Source of the DNA: Ectothiorhodospira magna
GTDB taxonomy: Bacteria; Pseudomonadota; Gammaproteobacteria; Ectothiorhodospirales; Ectothiorhodospiraceae
DNA: 64,000 nucleotides
Assembly: GCF_900110965.1 (NCBI RefSeq)
Contig: NZ_FOFO01000015.1
Coordinates: 19,131-83,130 of the forward strand
Reading direction: 5' to 3'
Part shown: one piece after another, positions 15,433 through 24,565 of the stretch
How positions within the stretch are numbered: the stretch's first letter is position 1
Layout: every line of letters starts with the position of its first letter
Made by a program: the position numbers and the translations under genes
Notes under the pieces: model-generated
The model's input: only the letters and a program-made list of their open reading frames with translations
Databases searched by the model: none
What the model was told of the DNA's origin: nothing

Positions 15433-16632
15433 ATGCAACCCAATCCCCCGGACTCTCCCGCAAACCCGGCGTTCAACCTTTCCCTGCCACCTGTGGCGGA
15501 GATGGAAACGGAGATCAAACAGGCATCGGACCCGGAGCGGACCATGGATGACCCGGAGCTTGTGCGTATTGCAGATGCCTTCCTGGCAGAACTGCTGAAG
15601 GATCAGAATGATCCCCGCCAACGCCAGGCGGTGGACGAGATGGGGCTGGATATACAGCGTCAGGCCGCCCATCGCAGCAAGCTGCTGCAGACCCCCATCC
15701 GCAAGCTGGCCCATCAGGGGGATGAAGGTGGACCGGTGGCCCGTTCTCTCATCGAGCTGCGCACCCGGATGCAGGATCTTGACCCTGGTCAGCATCACCT
15801 AAGCCGTGAAGGGTTCAGTCGCATCCTGGCCCTGATTCCTGGAGTCGGCACCCCCCTGCAGCGTTATTTCCACAAATTTGAAACCGCTCAGGAAGCCCTG
15901 GACAGGATCATCAAGGATCTGGAAACCGGCAAGGATATGCTGCACCGGGATAATCTCACCCTGACTGATGATCAGCAGTCCCTGCGGGAGACTCTGGTGC
16001 AGCTTCAACGGCAGATTGCCCTGGGACGGATCATCGACCGCAAGCTGGCCAGCGAGGCTGCCGCTCTGCCCCAAGACGCCTCAAAACGCCGGTTTCTGGA
16101 AGAGGAACTGCTGTTCCCCCTGCGTCAGCGGCTTGTGGACCTGCAGCAGCAACTGGCAGTGAGTCAACAGGGCATCCTTGCCCTGGAAGTGGTGATCCGC
16201 AATAACCGGGAACTGATGCGGGGGGTTGACCGGGCCATCAATGTGACCGTATCGGCCCTGAATGTGGCGGTGACGGTGGCCCTGGCCCTGGCCAATCAGC
16301 GGCTGGTGCTGGACCGGGTCGAGGCCCTTAATACCACCACCTCCAACCTGATTGCCGGTACCGCCGAAGCCCTGCGAACCCAGGGGGTAGAGATCCAGAA
16401 TCGAGCCGCCTCCACGGTACTGGACATGGAGCAGCTGGAATCCGCCTTTGCCAATGTCATCGGCGCCATCGACGAAGTTTCCCGTTATCGCCGCGAGGCC
16501 CTGCCCAGGCTGGATGCCCAGATTGACCGCCTGGAGACGCTGGCGGCTCAGGGAGACGCGGCAATCCGGCGCATGGACAAGGGGGATGGGATTGAGATGG
16601 ACAAGGTGGTGGCCGGGCAAGGTACCCTGTGA
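15433..16632 (+). CDS. TelA/KlaA-family toxic anion resistance protein
   Basis: This 399-residue, almost wholly helical soluble protein belongs to the TelA family. Recognisable parts are the central segment around NRELMRGVDRAINVTVSAL, LVLDRVEALNTTTSNLIAGT, and the C-terminal MEQLESAFANVIGAIDEVSR, which parallels the family's 'F..I..TIDE....R' region. TelA proteins were named for tellurite resistance, but their biochemical action is not established. The start ATG is preceded by AACGGAGCAGCC; an upstream alternative overlaps the XpaC-like gene. The stop overlaps a GTG start of the FtsK-like gene (GTGA), so the two are coupled, which is unusual and hints at a joint envelope function. Confidence 0.8.
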   Translation: MQPNPPDSPANPAFNLSLPPVAEMETEIKQASDPERTMDDPELVRIADAFLAELLKDQNDPRQRQAVDEMGLDIQRQAAHRSKLLQTPIRKLAHQGDEGGPVARSLIELRTRMQDLDPGQHHLSREGFSRILALIPGVGTPLQRYFHKFETAQEALDRIIKDLETGKDMLHRDNLTLTDDQQSLRETLVQLQRQIALGRIIDRKLASEAAALPQDASKRRFLEEELLFPLRQRLVDLQQQLAVSQQGILALEVVIRNNRELMRGVDRAINVTVSALNVAVTVALALANQRLVLDRVEALNTTTSNLIAGTAEALRTQGVEIQNRAASTVLDMEQLESAFANVIGAIDEVSRYRREALPRLDAQIDRLETLAAQGDAAIRRMDKGDGIEMDKVVAGQGTL

Positions 16633-17411
16633 CCCGCAACAACAGGCGCAGGGAGAGACCGGCCCGTTACCCTGCACCTCCGTTGGTACGCTGGAGTACC
16701 CAGCTATTCCGGACTGTGAAGGAAGGTAGCCTGGTGGTGATGATGGCTGTGGCTGCCTATCTGTCTGTTGCCCTGGCCAGTTACAGTCCAGCCGATCCCG
16801 CCTGGTCCCGAACCGGCACCGACATGCAGGTCACCAATCTGGGGGGGGCTGCTGGAGCCTGGATGGCTGATGTTCTTTTTTATGCCCTGGGCTATCTGGC
16901 CTATCTGGTACCGGTGGCGGTGGCCTATGGCGGCTGGTTGATGTTTCGTGACCGCCCGGATGGCCCTATCCTGGACCTGCAGGGGCTGTTGACATGGGGG
17001 ATGGGGTTTGCCGTCATTCTGGCCGCTGGCTGCGGTTTGGCTGCCCTGCATGTCTTGCCCGGTTCCCTGCCCCTGCACGGGGGGGGTGTACTGGGTGAAC
17101 TGACCAGTGAGCTTCTGATGCCGTGGTTGCATCTGCCGGGGGTGACCCTGGTCCTGCTGGCCTTGTTGCTGATTGGCATCACGCTGTTCACGGGACTGTC
17201 CTGGCTATCTTTAGTGGACCGGCTAGGCCACCATATCCTGTCCGGACTGGAGCGGACCCTGGGATGGCCCGGCGATGATGGGGAAGCCCATTCCGAAGAC
17301 ACCCGGAACACCTCCCAGGGGCCATCCAGGGTCAGGATTGAACCTTTGATCATCGACTTGCCAGAGCCATCGGAAGATCTGGATCGGCACCCCCCAACCC
17401 ACCCACGATAA
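16629..17411 (+). CDS. FtsK N-terminal 4-TM domain only (motor domain absent)
   Basis: This 260-residue membrane protein corresponds to the N-terminal domain of the DNA translocase FtsK. It includes the signature SYSPADPAWSRTG, NLGGAAGAWMADVLFYALGY, and four transmembrane helices (about 30-50, 78-105, 115-137, 165-192), then a short linker with RIEPLIIDLPEPSED. It stops there. The AAA+ motor and the DNA-reading gamma domain (several hundred residues in normal FtsK) are missing, and no remnant is found before lolA, 16 bases on. The position before lolA is the usual place of ftsK. It starts at GTG overlapping the telA stop. In E. coli the N-terminal domain alone supports septation, so this may be a functional division protein with the translocase encoded elsewhere. 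Confidence 0.85.
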   Translation: MTRNNRRRERPARYPAPPLVRWSTQLFRTVKEGSLVVMMAVAAYLSVALASYSPADPAWSRTGTDMQVTNLGGAAGAWMADVLFYALGYLAYLVPVAVAYGGWLMFRDRPDGPILDLQGLLTWGMGFAVILAAGCGLAALHVLPGSLPLHGGGVLGELTSELLMPWLHLPGVTLVLLALLLIGITLFTGLSWLSLVDRLGHHILSGLERTLGWPGDDGEAHSEDTRNTSQGPSRVRIEPLIIDLPEPSEDLDRHPPTHPR

Positions 17412-17427
17412 CCGGGAGAGGATAAAG

Positions 17428-18054
17428 ATGCCCAGTTCCCTGCGAACCCTGCTGATCCTGCTGCTGACTGCCTGCCTGTCTCCTGCATTGGCAGAGGATG
17501 ATGCCCGTGCCCGGCTGGATCATTTTTTTCAGGAAATGACCAGTTTCCAGGCACAGTTCCAACAAAAGGTCATCAGCGAGCAGGAGGAGTTGCTGCAACA
17601 GTCCCAGGGCAAGGTTTATCTCAAGCATCCTGGCCGTTTCCGCTGGGATTATCAGGTGCCCTACCAGCAGCAGATCATTGCCGATGGTCAGTATCTATGG
17701 ACCTATGATGAGGATCTGGCTCAAGCCACGGTCCAGAAGATGGACGCCGTACTGGGGCGCACCCCCCTGATGTTGCTGTCCGAGCCACGGGCGCTGGATG
17801 ATGATTTTGAGGTGGTTTCCCAGGGCAGTCACCAGGGTATTGACTGGCTATCCCTGACCCCCAGGGCCAGGGACACGGACTTTCAGCATATTTTCATTGG
17901 TCTGGACCACCAGGCCGTGAGGATGATGGTGCTCCATGACCAGTTTGGTCAGCAGACCCAGATTCGCTTTGAAGACCGACAACTCAATCCCGACCTCCCC
18001 GACACCCATTTTCACTTCGAGCCGCCGCCGGGGGTGGATGTGATGAGGCATTAA
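17428..18054 (+). CDS. lolA: Outer-membrane lipoprotein carrier LolA
   Basis: This 208-residue periplasmic chaperone carries lipoproteins from LolCDE to LolB. It has a signal peptide (LRTLLILLLTACLSPALA), then the LolA features: TSFQAQFQQKV, QGKVYLKHPGRFRWDY and QIIADGQYLWTYDEDLAQAT, with the Arg of PGRFRWDY at the place of the family's conserved Arg. Start ATG has GGGAGAGGAT upstream. It directly follows the truncated ftsK, keeping the common ftsK-lolA order, but the usual downstream rarA, crcB and serS are absent here and pgsA converges on it with a 4-base overlap. A major client, the Lpp-like lipoprotein, is encoded at 6527. Confidence 0.92.
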   Translation: MPSSLRTLLILLLTACLSPALAEDDARARLDHFFQEMTSFQAQFQQKVISEQEELLQQSQGKVYLKHPGRFRWDYQVPYQQQIIADGQYLWTYDEDLAQATVQKMDAVLGRTPLMLLSEPRALDDDFEVVSQGSHQGIDWLSLTPRARDTDFQHIFIGLDHQAVRMMVLHDQFGQQTQIRFEDRQLNPDLPDTHFHFEPPPGVDVMRH

Positions 18055-18605
18055 TTTTCCGCGATGCTCAAGGCGGCACGCAGATAATGGAACATGGACC
18101 ATAAGGTCAGGGCGGCGGCCACATAGAGCAGTATCAGACCCAGGGTAAAGGTGGGCAGCCCCAGGATAGGCTGGGCATGCAACAACAGGAAAATGGCCAC
18201 CATCTGGGCGGTGGTCTTGAGTTTGCCGATCCAGGACACAGCCACCTTGCCCCGCTGCCCCAACTCGGCCATCCATTCCCGCAGGGCGGAAATGGCAATT
18301 TCCCGCCCGATGATGATGGCGGCGGCCACCGCCAGCAGCATACCGCCCGGATTGTCCACCAACAGCACCAGGGCCGTGGCCACCATCAGTTTATCTGCCA
18401 CCGGATCGAGAAAGGCGCCGAAACTGGAGGTCTGCCCCAGACGCCGGGCCAGATAACCATCCAGCCAGTCGGTGATGGCCGCCAGGGCAAAGATCATGGC
18501 GCTCACCGGCCCGGACAGGGGATGGGGATAATAATAGACCACCACGATCAGGGGGATCAGGGCGATGCGCATCCAGGTGAGAAGATTGGGAATCGAGAAT
18601 GTCAT
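18051..18605 (-). CDS. pgsA: CDP-diacylglycerol-glycerol-3-phosphate 3-phosphatidyltransferase
   Basis: This 184-residue inner-membrane enzyme makes phosphatidylglycerophosphate, the committed step to phosphatidylglycerol and cardiolipin. The CDP-alcohol phosphotransferase signature is complete: DWLDGYLARRLGQTSSFG continuing to AFLDPVADK, with the expected spacing of Asp and Gly/Arg residues. Several hydrophobic helices span the rest. It is the last gene of gacA-glycosylase-uvrC-pgsA, three bases after uvrC, matching the conserved gacA-uvrC-pgsA order of gammaproteobacteria. It converges on lolA. Confidence 0.94.
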   Translation of the reverse strand: MTFSIPNLLTWMRIALIPLIVVVYYYPHPLSGPVSAMIFALAAITDWLDGYLARRLGQTSSFGAFLDPVADKLMVATALVLLVDNPGGMLLAVAAAIIIGREIAISALREWMAELGQRGKVAVSWIGKLKTTAQMVAIFLLLHAQPILGLPTFTLGLILLYVAAALTLWSMFHYLRAALSIAEN

Positions 18606-18608
18606 GGA

Positions 18609-20444
18609 TCAGTCGTCATGTAGCGAATCGAAAATCTGCTGCGCCAGCTTGCGACTGATGCCGGGCACCTTGGCGAGCGCTTCCACATCGGCACGGCGCA
18701 CCCCTTGAAGCCCGCCGAAGTGCTTCAGTAACTGCTGGCGTCGCTTGGGACCCATGCCGGGTATCTGCTCCAGCGGTGAGGTACTTCGGGTTCTGGCACG
18801 GCGCTGCCGGTGCCCGGTGAGGGCAAAGCGGTGGGCTTCGTCCCGAATCTGCTGGATGAGATGCAGTGCCCTGGAACCCGGCGGCAGTATAGACGGCTGG
18901 GCCGTATCGCTCAAGATCAGGGTTTCGGTCCCCGGACGGCGGTCCTCCCCCTTGGCCACACCCACCACCATGACGCCACTGACCTGCAGTGTCTCCAGCA
19001 CCTCCAGGGCCTGACGCACCTGACCCTTGCCGCCATCGATCAACAGGATATCCGGCAATATGCCTTCACCGGCCTTGAGACGGGTGTACCGGCGCATCAG
19101 GGCCTGATGCAGGGCAGCGTAGTCATCCCCCGGCGTGATGCCCTTGATGTTGAAACGGCGGTAATCGGATTTGATCGGCCCGTTTCTATCAAAGACCACG
19201 CAGGCGGCCACCGTTGCCTCGCCCTGGGTGTGACTGACGTCGAAACATTCCATGCGCTGCGGCGGTTCCGCCAGATCCAGTGCCTCTTGCAGGGCTGCCA
19301 GACGCGCCGCCATGCCCGCCCGCTCAGCCAACACCGTGGCCAGGGTCAGCCGGGCGTTACTGCTGGCCATCTCAAGCCAGCGGGCCTGTTCTCCGCCCAC
19401 CTGCCAGGCCAGACTGACCCGCTGGCCACGTCGCAGGGAAAGCATCTCTTCCAAAATCTCCGGGTCCTGGGGCGCATGGCTGAGAATCAGTTGGCGGGGG
19501 ATGTCACGATTCAGGTAATACTGCCCCAGCAATGCGGTCATCAACCCTGGGTCAGTGACATCATCGGGCACCTGGGGAAACAGGGATCGGTTACCCAGAT
19601 TCAGCCCCCCGCGCATGGAAAAAACCTGCACACAGACCTTCCCCGCCTCCCGGGCAAGGGCGATGATATCCACGTCGCCACCTTCTGCGCTGACATACTG
19701 ACGCTCACAGAACTGCCGCAGCCGTGCAATCTGATCCCGGATACGGGCAGCCCGTTCGTAGTCCAGGGCGACGGCAGCCTGCTCCATGGCCTGTACCAGA
19801 TGGGCAATAATGGGTTCACTGCGTCCTTCAAGAAAATCCACGGCATGCCCCACGTCCACACCATAGGCATCGGCGTCGATCAAACCGACACAGGGTCCGC
19901 TGCAGCGCTGAATCTGATACTGCAAACAGGCCCGGGAACGGTTCTCAAAGACACTGTCCTGACAGGGACGGATCAGAAACAGCTTTTGCAATAGTTCTAT
20001 GGTTTCACGGACTGCCCGGCCCGAGGCATAGGGGCCAAAATAGCGGCCCGAGGTCTTGCGAGCGCCACGATGAAAAGCCAGACGGGGATAGGGATGATGG
20101 GAAATAAAGATATAGGGATAGGACTTGTCATCCCGCAACAGGATGTTATAGCGGGGTCGCTGGGCTTTGATCAGGTTGTTTTCCAGCAGCAGCGCCTCCA
20201 CCTCGCTGCGGGTGACGATGATCTGGATATCCCGAATCCGGGCCACCATGGCGGCGATCCGGGCATTGGCCGGGGTGCCGCGAAAATAGCTGGACACCCG
20301 CTGCTTGAGGTTTTTGGCCTTGCCCACATAGAGCACAACGCCATCCTCCCCCAACATCCGGTACACCCCCGGTTGGGTGGTCAGTTCAGCCAGAAAACGC
20401 TCAGGATCAAATGGGTCGGACCGGACCCCTTCGCTGATGATCAT
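18609..20444 (-). CDS. uvrC: Excinuclease ABC subunit C
   Basis: This 611-residue nuclease subunit makes both cuts around DNA lesions with UvrAB. In order it shows an N-terminal GIY-YIG domain (QPGVYRMLGEDGVVLYVGKA), the Cys-rich/UVR segment (CLQYQIQRCSGPC; EGRSEPIIAHLVQAM), the RNase H-like endonuclease with DVSHTQGEATVAACVVF and LLIDGGKGQ, and a C-terminal helix-hairpin-helix pair (LEQIPGMGPKRRQQLL; LAKVPGISRKLAQQIF). The start overlaps the glycosylase stop (ATGA). Length is normal. Confidence 0.96.
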   Translation of the reverse strand: MIISEGVRSDPFDPERFLAELTTQPGVYRMLGEDGVVLYVGKAKNLKQRVSSYFRGTPANARIAAMVARIRDIQIIVTRSEVEALLLENNLIKAQRPRYNILLRDDKSYPYIFISHHPYPRLAFHRGARKTSGRYFGPYASGRAVRETIELLQKLFLIRPCQDSVFENRSRACLQYQIQRCSGPCVGLIDADAYGVDVGHAVDFLEGRSEPIIAHLVQAMEQAAVALDYERAARIRDQIARLRQFCERQYVSAEGGDVDIIALAREAGKVCVQVFSMRGGLNLGNRSLFPQVPDDVTDPGLMTALLGQYYLNRDIPRQLILSHAPQDPEILEEMLSLRRGQRVSLAWQVGGEQARWLEMASSNARLTLATVLAERAGMAARLAALQEALDLAEPPQRMECFDVSHTQGEATVAACVVFDRNGPIKSDYRRFNIKGITPGDDYAALHQALMRRYTRLKAGEGILPDILLIDGGKGQVRQALEVLETLQVSGVMVVGVAKGEDRRPGTETLILSDTAQPSILPPGSRALHLIQQIRDEAHRFALTGHRQRRARTRSTSPLEQIPGMGPKRRQQLLKHFGGLQGVRRADVEALAKVPGISRKLAQQIFDSLHDD

Positions 20445-21091
20445 GCCCCATCCAGATGCTGCTTCACCCGTGCAAACACCGCCGTGAACATGTCACGGGT
20501 CAGGCGTCCTGTCTGGGTGTTGTAACGACTGCAGTGGTAGGAGTCCACCAGAGTCAGCCCGTTGCCCAGGGTGTGCTCATGACCATGGCCAAACCGGTGG
20601 GCCGACTGCCGCAACCCCAGGGCGCGCAGTACCGCATTGTGGGCCACGGTACCCAGGGCCAGCACCACGCTGTCTGGAGCCAGCAAGGCCAGTTCCTGGG
20701 CCAGGTAATCGTTGCAGGCCCGAACTTCAAGGGTAAGGGGCTTGTTCTCCGGGGGCAGACATTTGACGGCATTGGTGATTCGGCAATCCTTGAGCCTCAA
20801 CCCGTCATCACGGCTGGTGGATTCCGGCGCAGTGGAAAACCCCATCTCAAACAGGGTCTGGTAGAGCAAAATCCCCGCAAAATCCCCCGTAAATGGCCGG
20901 CCTGAAGCATTGGCCCCATGCATCCCCGGCGCCAGCCCCACGATCAGCAGCCGGGCATCGGGATCGCCAAAAGGAGGCACCGGGGCCCCATGATAGCCGG
21001 GATGACGGGCGCGCACCTGGGCCAAAAAATCCACCAGCCGCGGACAACGGGTACAGGCCGGATCAAAACAGTCCGGCGGGACAGGATACAT
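20441..21091 (-). CDS. Uracil-DNA glycosylase, family 5 (UDGb) type
   Basis: This 216-residue base-excision repair enzyme has motif A in GLAPGMHGANASGRPFTGD, a form characteristic of the family 4/5 iron-sulfur glycosylases, and the C-terminal motif VDSYHCSRYNTQTGRLT with the His that contacts the base. Cys residues near the N-terminus (CFDPACTRC) and in NAVKCLPP are likely [4Fe-4S] ligands. Family 5 enzymes also act on hypoxanthine and other deaminated bases. It is inserted between gacA and uvrC, giving a small DNA-repair pair with uvrC, and the ATGA overlap implies coupled translation. Confidence 0.85.
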   Translation of the reverse strand: MYPVPPDCFDPACTRCPRLVDFLAQVRARHPGYHGAPVPPFGDPDARLLIVGLAPGMHGANASGRPFTGDFAGILLYQTLFEMGFSTAPESTSRDDGLRLKDCRITNAVKCLPPENKPLTLEVRACNDYLAQELALLAPDSVVLALGTVAHNAVLRALGLRQSAHRFGHGHEHTLGNGLTLVDSYHCSRYNTQTGRLTRDMFTAVFARVKQHLDGA

Positions 21092-21096
21092 TGAAT

Positions 21097-21753
21097 CTAC
21101 TCATCAGAGGATGGGCAAGGGGCCATAATACCCCGGTCGATGGCCATACGGTAAAGCGCCAGGTCCGACCCACAGCCCAGTTTGTCGCGCAAACGGGCCT
21201 TGTAGGTACTGACCGTCTTCACATTCAAATCCAGCGCGGCGGCGATCTCTCCCGGTTTCTTGCCTGCCACCAGCAGCATCAGGATCTGGCGTTCCCGATA
21301 GGAGAGCCGGGTCATGGGATCAGGGTCACCCACATCGGTTTGGGCCAGTTTTTTCGCCACACTGGGGGTAACATGCCGGTCGCCCCGCATGGCCAGCCGG
21401 ATGGCATGAACCAACTCATCCTCTCCGGCACCCTTGCTCAGATAACCGGCCACGCCGCTGTCGAGCATCCAGCCCACATGGGGGCCATCCTCCTCCACCG
21501 TCAGGGCAATCACCTTCAGCCCTGGCTGCAGGGCCAGCGCCTTGCGGGTGGCCTCCAGCCCCCCCATGCCGGGCATGTTGAGGTCCATCAGAACCACATC
21601 AGGACGCAGGCGGGACAATTGCTCCAGGGCCTCCTCACCGGAAGCGGCCTCACCCACCACCTTGATGCCGGTACGGTCGGTCTGGGCATCCAGTAGTCCA
21701 CGGATGGCGCGCCGCACCAGCAGGTGATCGTCCACCAGCAACACGTCCACCAT
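21097..21753 (-). CDS. gacA: GacA/UvrY-type response regulator
   Basis: This 218-residue two-component regulator has a receiver domain (VDVLLVDDHLLVRRAI; phospho-Asp in DVVLMDLNMPG; Lys in YLSKGA) and a C-terminal LuxR/NarL helix-turn-helix (LSYRERQILMLLVAGKKPGE; LNVKTVSTYKARLRDKLG). Position before uvrC and pgsA identifies it as the GacA orthologue, which normally drives small RNAs that titrate CsrA/RsmA. The partner kinase GacS is not in the window. I chose the Met that begins the receiver; an alternative start 22 codons earlier, four bases after the CYTH gene stop, is possible through coupling but lacks a good ribosome site. Confidence 0.88.
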   Translation of the reverse strand: MVDVLLVDDHLLVRRAIRGLLDAQTDRTGIKVVGEAASGEEALEQLSRLRPDVVLMDLNMPGMGGLEATRKALALQPGLKVIALTVEEDGPHVGWMLDSGVAGYLSKGAGEDELVHAIRLAMRGDRHVTPSVAKKLAQTDVGDPDPMTRLSYRERQILMLLVAGKKPGEIAAALDLNVKTVSTYKARLRDKLGCGSDLALYRMAIDRGIMAPCPSSDE

Positions 21754-21822
21754 CAGGGCCGTTTGCAAGGTATCGTCCACACGCCCCCTCGGGGGATGAA
21801 TCCCGGTTGAGGAAGCCATGAT

Positions 21823-22290
21823 TTACCAGTCCTTGTAGGGGTGCCGGACCAGACTGGTGTTGTAATAGCGGATATCATGGGACACTTCCTCTCCCGCCCA
21901 GTCCGGCAGGAGGGGGGTGTCATCCACATGGCGCAGTTCCACCTCGGCCACCACCAGCCCCGCGTTGTCGCCCTCAAACACGTCCACTTCCCAGACATGG
22001 TCGCCGTGGGGCACATAGTGGCGGGTTTTTTCGATCAGGGGGCGAATGCACAGGGTATCGAGCAACTGGCGGGCATCAGCGACCGGGATGGCATATTCAA
22101 ATTCCTGGCGCTCAATGCCCAGGGTGGCGCTTTTGATGTTCAGATGGGCGCTGTCGTCGGAGATACGCACCCGAATGGAACTGTGCTCATTGCCACACAG
22201 GTAGCCCTGGCGATAGCGGACACAGTGAGTGGCTTGGGTTTTCCATGCCTCTGAAACCACAAGAAATTTTTTTTCGATTTCCTGTCCCAT
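21823..22290 (-). CDS. CYTH-domain protein (triphosphate tunnel metalloenzyme)
   Basis: This 155-residue protein starts MGQEIEKKFLV; the EIEKKF motif defines the CYTH fold. Further family marks are RYRQGYL, SIRVRI, EYAIPVADARQLL, RHYVPHGDHVWEVDVFEG and LVVAEVELR. The paired acidic and basic residues line a tunnel that binds triphosphates and divalent metals, and small bacterial members are usually inorganic triphosphatases. It stands between fabH and gacA on the same strand. Relation to either is unknown. The start has only a weak ribosome site, but the N-terminal motif fixes it. Confidence 0.88.
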   Translation of the reverse strand: MGQEIEKKFLVVSEAWKTQATHCVRYRQGYLCGNEHSSIRVRISDDSAHLNIKSATLGIERQEFEYAIPVADARQLLDTLCIRPLIEKTRHYVPHGDHVWEVDVFEGDNAGLVVAEVELRHVDDTPLLPDWAGEEVSHDIRYYNTSLVRHPYKDW

Positions 22291-22380
22291 GGCGATCCGT
22301 GGACACCCCCGCAGTGGATACGCCCGCCATGCTAACACGATTTAAAAGGCTTGCGGACACCGGATACCCCAGTGTCACCA

Positions 22381-23352
22381 TCAGAAATGAAGCAGGGCCG
22401 ATCCCCAGGTGAAACCGCCACCGAAGGCTTCCATCAGCACCAGGTCGCCCCGCTTGATGCGTCCATCACGCACCGCGGCATCCAGGGCCAGGGGAACCGA
22501 GGCAGCAGAGGTGTTGCCGTGCTGTTCCACAGTCACGATCACCTTCTCCATGGGCATCTTCAACTTGCGGGCGGTGGCCTGGATGATCCGGATATTGGCC
22601 TGATGGGGAATCAGCCAGTCCACCTGGGACTGTTCGATGCCATTGGCTTCCAGGGTTTCCTCCACAATGCGGCCCAGGGTGTTGACCGCCCACTTGAACA
22701 CCTCATTGCCCTTCATCTGCAGGTAGGCCTCGCCGGCCACCATCTGGGCATAACCCTTACCGATACCTCTGGGTACGCTCAGCAGGCTCTCGTAGCGGCC
22801 ATCGGCATGCAGATGGGTGGACAGGATACCCGGTGTTTCTGAAGCCTCCAGCACCACTGCGCCTGCACCGTCACCAAACAGCACACAGGTGCCCCGATCG
22901 TTCCAGTCCAGGATACGAGAGATGGTTTCGGCGCCCACCACCAGGGCGCAGCGGGCACTGCCGGCACGGATGAACTGATTGGCTACCCCCAAGGCATAGA
23001 CAAACCCGGTACATACGGCCTGCACATCAAAGGCGGCACAGCCATTGTGAACCCCCAATCGCTGCTGCAACAGGCAGGCGGTACTGGGAAACACCTGATC
23101 CGGGGTGGTGGTGCCGACGATGATCAGATCAATATCTTCCGGGCGGCGCCCTGCTGCGGCCAGGGCAGACCGTGCCGCCTGCTCTGCCAGGTCACAGGTG
23201 GTTTCCTCGGGGCCAACAACATGGCGCTGCCCGATACCGGTACGCTCACGAATCCATTCATCGGAAGTTTCCACGATCTTTTCCAGATCGTGATTGGTCA
23301 GCACCTGTTCCGGAAGATAGCTCCCGGTGCCCGTAATCCGGGAGTAGATCAC
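22381..23352 (-). CDS. fabH: 3-oxoacyl-ACP synthase III
   Basis: This 323-residue condensing enzyme starts fatty-acid synthesis from acetyl-CoA and malonyl-ACP. The nucleophile Cys is in [13 protein letters not shown], the catalytic His in [11 protein letters not shown] and the Asn in [15 protein letters not shown]. The start ATG overlaps the plsX stop (ATGA). The gene belongs to yceD-rpmF-plsX-fabH, but the usual following fabD, fabG and acpP are absent, since a CYTH gene comes next. Length and motifs are normal. Confidence 0.95.
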   Translation of the reverse strand: MIYSRITGTGSYLPEQVLTNHDLEKIVETSDEWIRERTGIGQRHVVGPEETTCDLAEQAARSALAAAGRRPEDIDLIIVGTTTPDQVFPSTACLLQQRLGVHNGCAAFDVQAVCTGFVYALGVANQFIRAGSARCALVVGAETISRILDWNDRGTCVLFGDGAGAVVLEASETPGILSTHLHADGRYESLLSVPRGIGKGYAQMVAGEAYLQMKGNEVFKWAVNTLGRIVEETLEANGIEQSQVDWLIPHQANIRIIQATARKLKMPMEKVIVTVEQHGNTSAASVPLALDAAVRDGRIKRGDLVLMEAFGGGFTWGSALLHF

Positions 23353-24377
23353 TGTTGGTTCGCCTCTTTGAGCAGTTCTTCCAGCCGCTTGTCGATGCGT
23401 TGCGGCACCCGTTTCTGAGCCTCCAGGCGAGCGATGCGGATGGCATTCTCGAAGGCCACGGCATCGGCCCCTCCATGGCTCTTGATCACCACCCCCTGCA
23501 GCCCCAGCAGGCTGGCACCGTTATAGGCGCGAGGATCGATGCGCTTGCGGAAGGACTTGAGCACCGGCATGGCGACCAATGCGGCCAGTTTGCTGTACAG
23601 GCTGCCGGCAAACTCGTTGCGCATGTAGTGGGAGACCATGCGGGCCACCCCTTCACTGGTCTTGAGGGCGACATTACCCACAAAGCCATCGCAGACCACC
23701 ACGTCCACGTCACCGCAGTAGATGTCGTTGCCTTCGACGAAACCGATGTAGTTCAGGTGGCTGGCCTCAAGCATTCGCGCCGCCTCCTTGACCTGATCGT
23801 TGCCCTTGATCTCTTCCTCGCCGATGTTCAGCAGGCCGACCCGGGGCGAGGCGATATTGTCCACCGCACTGGCCAGTTCGGAACCCATCACCGCAAACTG
23901 ATAAAGATGGGTGGCGGTGCAGTCCACATTGGCCCCCAGATCCAGCATGTGGGTGTGGCCCTTGATGGACGGGATGGCAGTGATGATGGCCGGCCGGTCG
24001 ATGCCCGGCAGGGTCTTTAGCACGTAGCGCGCCGTGGCCATGAGGGCGCCGGTATTGCCCGCGCTGACACAGGCATCGGCCTGCTGGTGCTTGACCAGGT
24101 TGATGGCCACCCGCATGGACGAATCCTTCTTGTTGCGCAGGGCCTGGGAAGGCGGCTCGTCCATACCCACCACCTGGCCGGCATGATGCAGGCGCAGCCG
24201 GTCCGACGGCGCCTTGCCACAGGCAGCCAGTTCCTCCCCGATCCGCGCCTTGTCGCCCACCAGGATCAGATGAATATCAGGATAGGCTTCCAGGGCCTGG
24301 ACTGCCGCAGGGACAACCACGTGGGCACCATGATCACCGCCCATGGCATCCAGTGCGATGGTAAAGATTCCACTCAT
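23349..24377 (-). CDS. plsX: Phosphate acyltransferase PlsX
   Basis: This 342-residue enzyme converts acyl-ACP to acyl-phosphate for phospholipid synthesis. It begins [20 protein letters not shown], with the conserved DAMGGD. Other signatures are [21 protein letters not shown] and [14 protein letters not shown]. It is encoded between rpmF and fabH with an ATGA overlap to fabH. The stretch between rpmF and plsX holds a long perfect palindrome, so rpmF and plsX may be partly uncoupled. Confidence 0.95.
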   Translation of the reverse strand: MSGIFTIALDAMGGDHGAHVVVPAAVQALEAYPDIHLILVGDKARIGEELAACGKAPSDRLRLHHAGQVVGMDEPPSQALRNKKDSSMRVAINLVKHQQADACVSAGNTGALMATARYVLKTLPGIDRPAIITAIPSIKGHTHMLDLGANVDCTATHLYQFAVMGSELASAVDNIASPRVGLLNIGEEEIKGNDQVKEAARMLEASHLNYIGFVEGNDIYCGDVDVVVCDGFVGNVALKTSEGVARMVSHYMRNEFAGSLYSKLAALVAMPVLKSFRKRIDPRAYNGASLLGLQGVVIKSHGGADAVAFENAIRIARLEAQKRVPQRIDKRLEELLKEANQQ

Positions 24378-24531
24378 GGGAAAACCTGCATTGAATCAGC
24401 GGGAAAGAGCTTTGCGGACCTAAAAATCCACCAAGCCCATGAAATACTGCCTGCGGGTCCATCCGGTAGGCGGCACGACGTGGGCAGGATCACATCCACG
24501 CCGGCCACGCCCTGTCGGGGCAGACTGCCGT

Positions 24532-24555
24532 GACCGGACCCGGCCGGGTCCGGTC
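24532..24555. terminator. Perfect 24-bp GC-rich palindrome between rpmF and plsX
   Basis: Arms GACCGGACCCGG and CCGGGTCCGGTC meet without spacer, 10 bases after the rpmF stop. No T-run follows on the minus strand, so it may be a factor-dependent or partial terminator, or an mRNA-stability hairpin for rpmF. Confidence 0.5.
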
Positions 24556-24565
24556 GGCATGGGCC

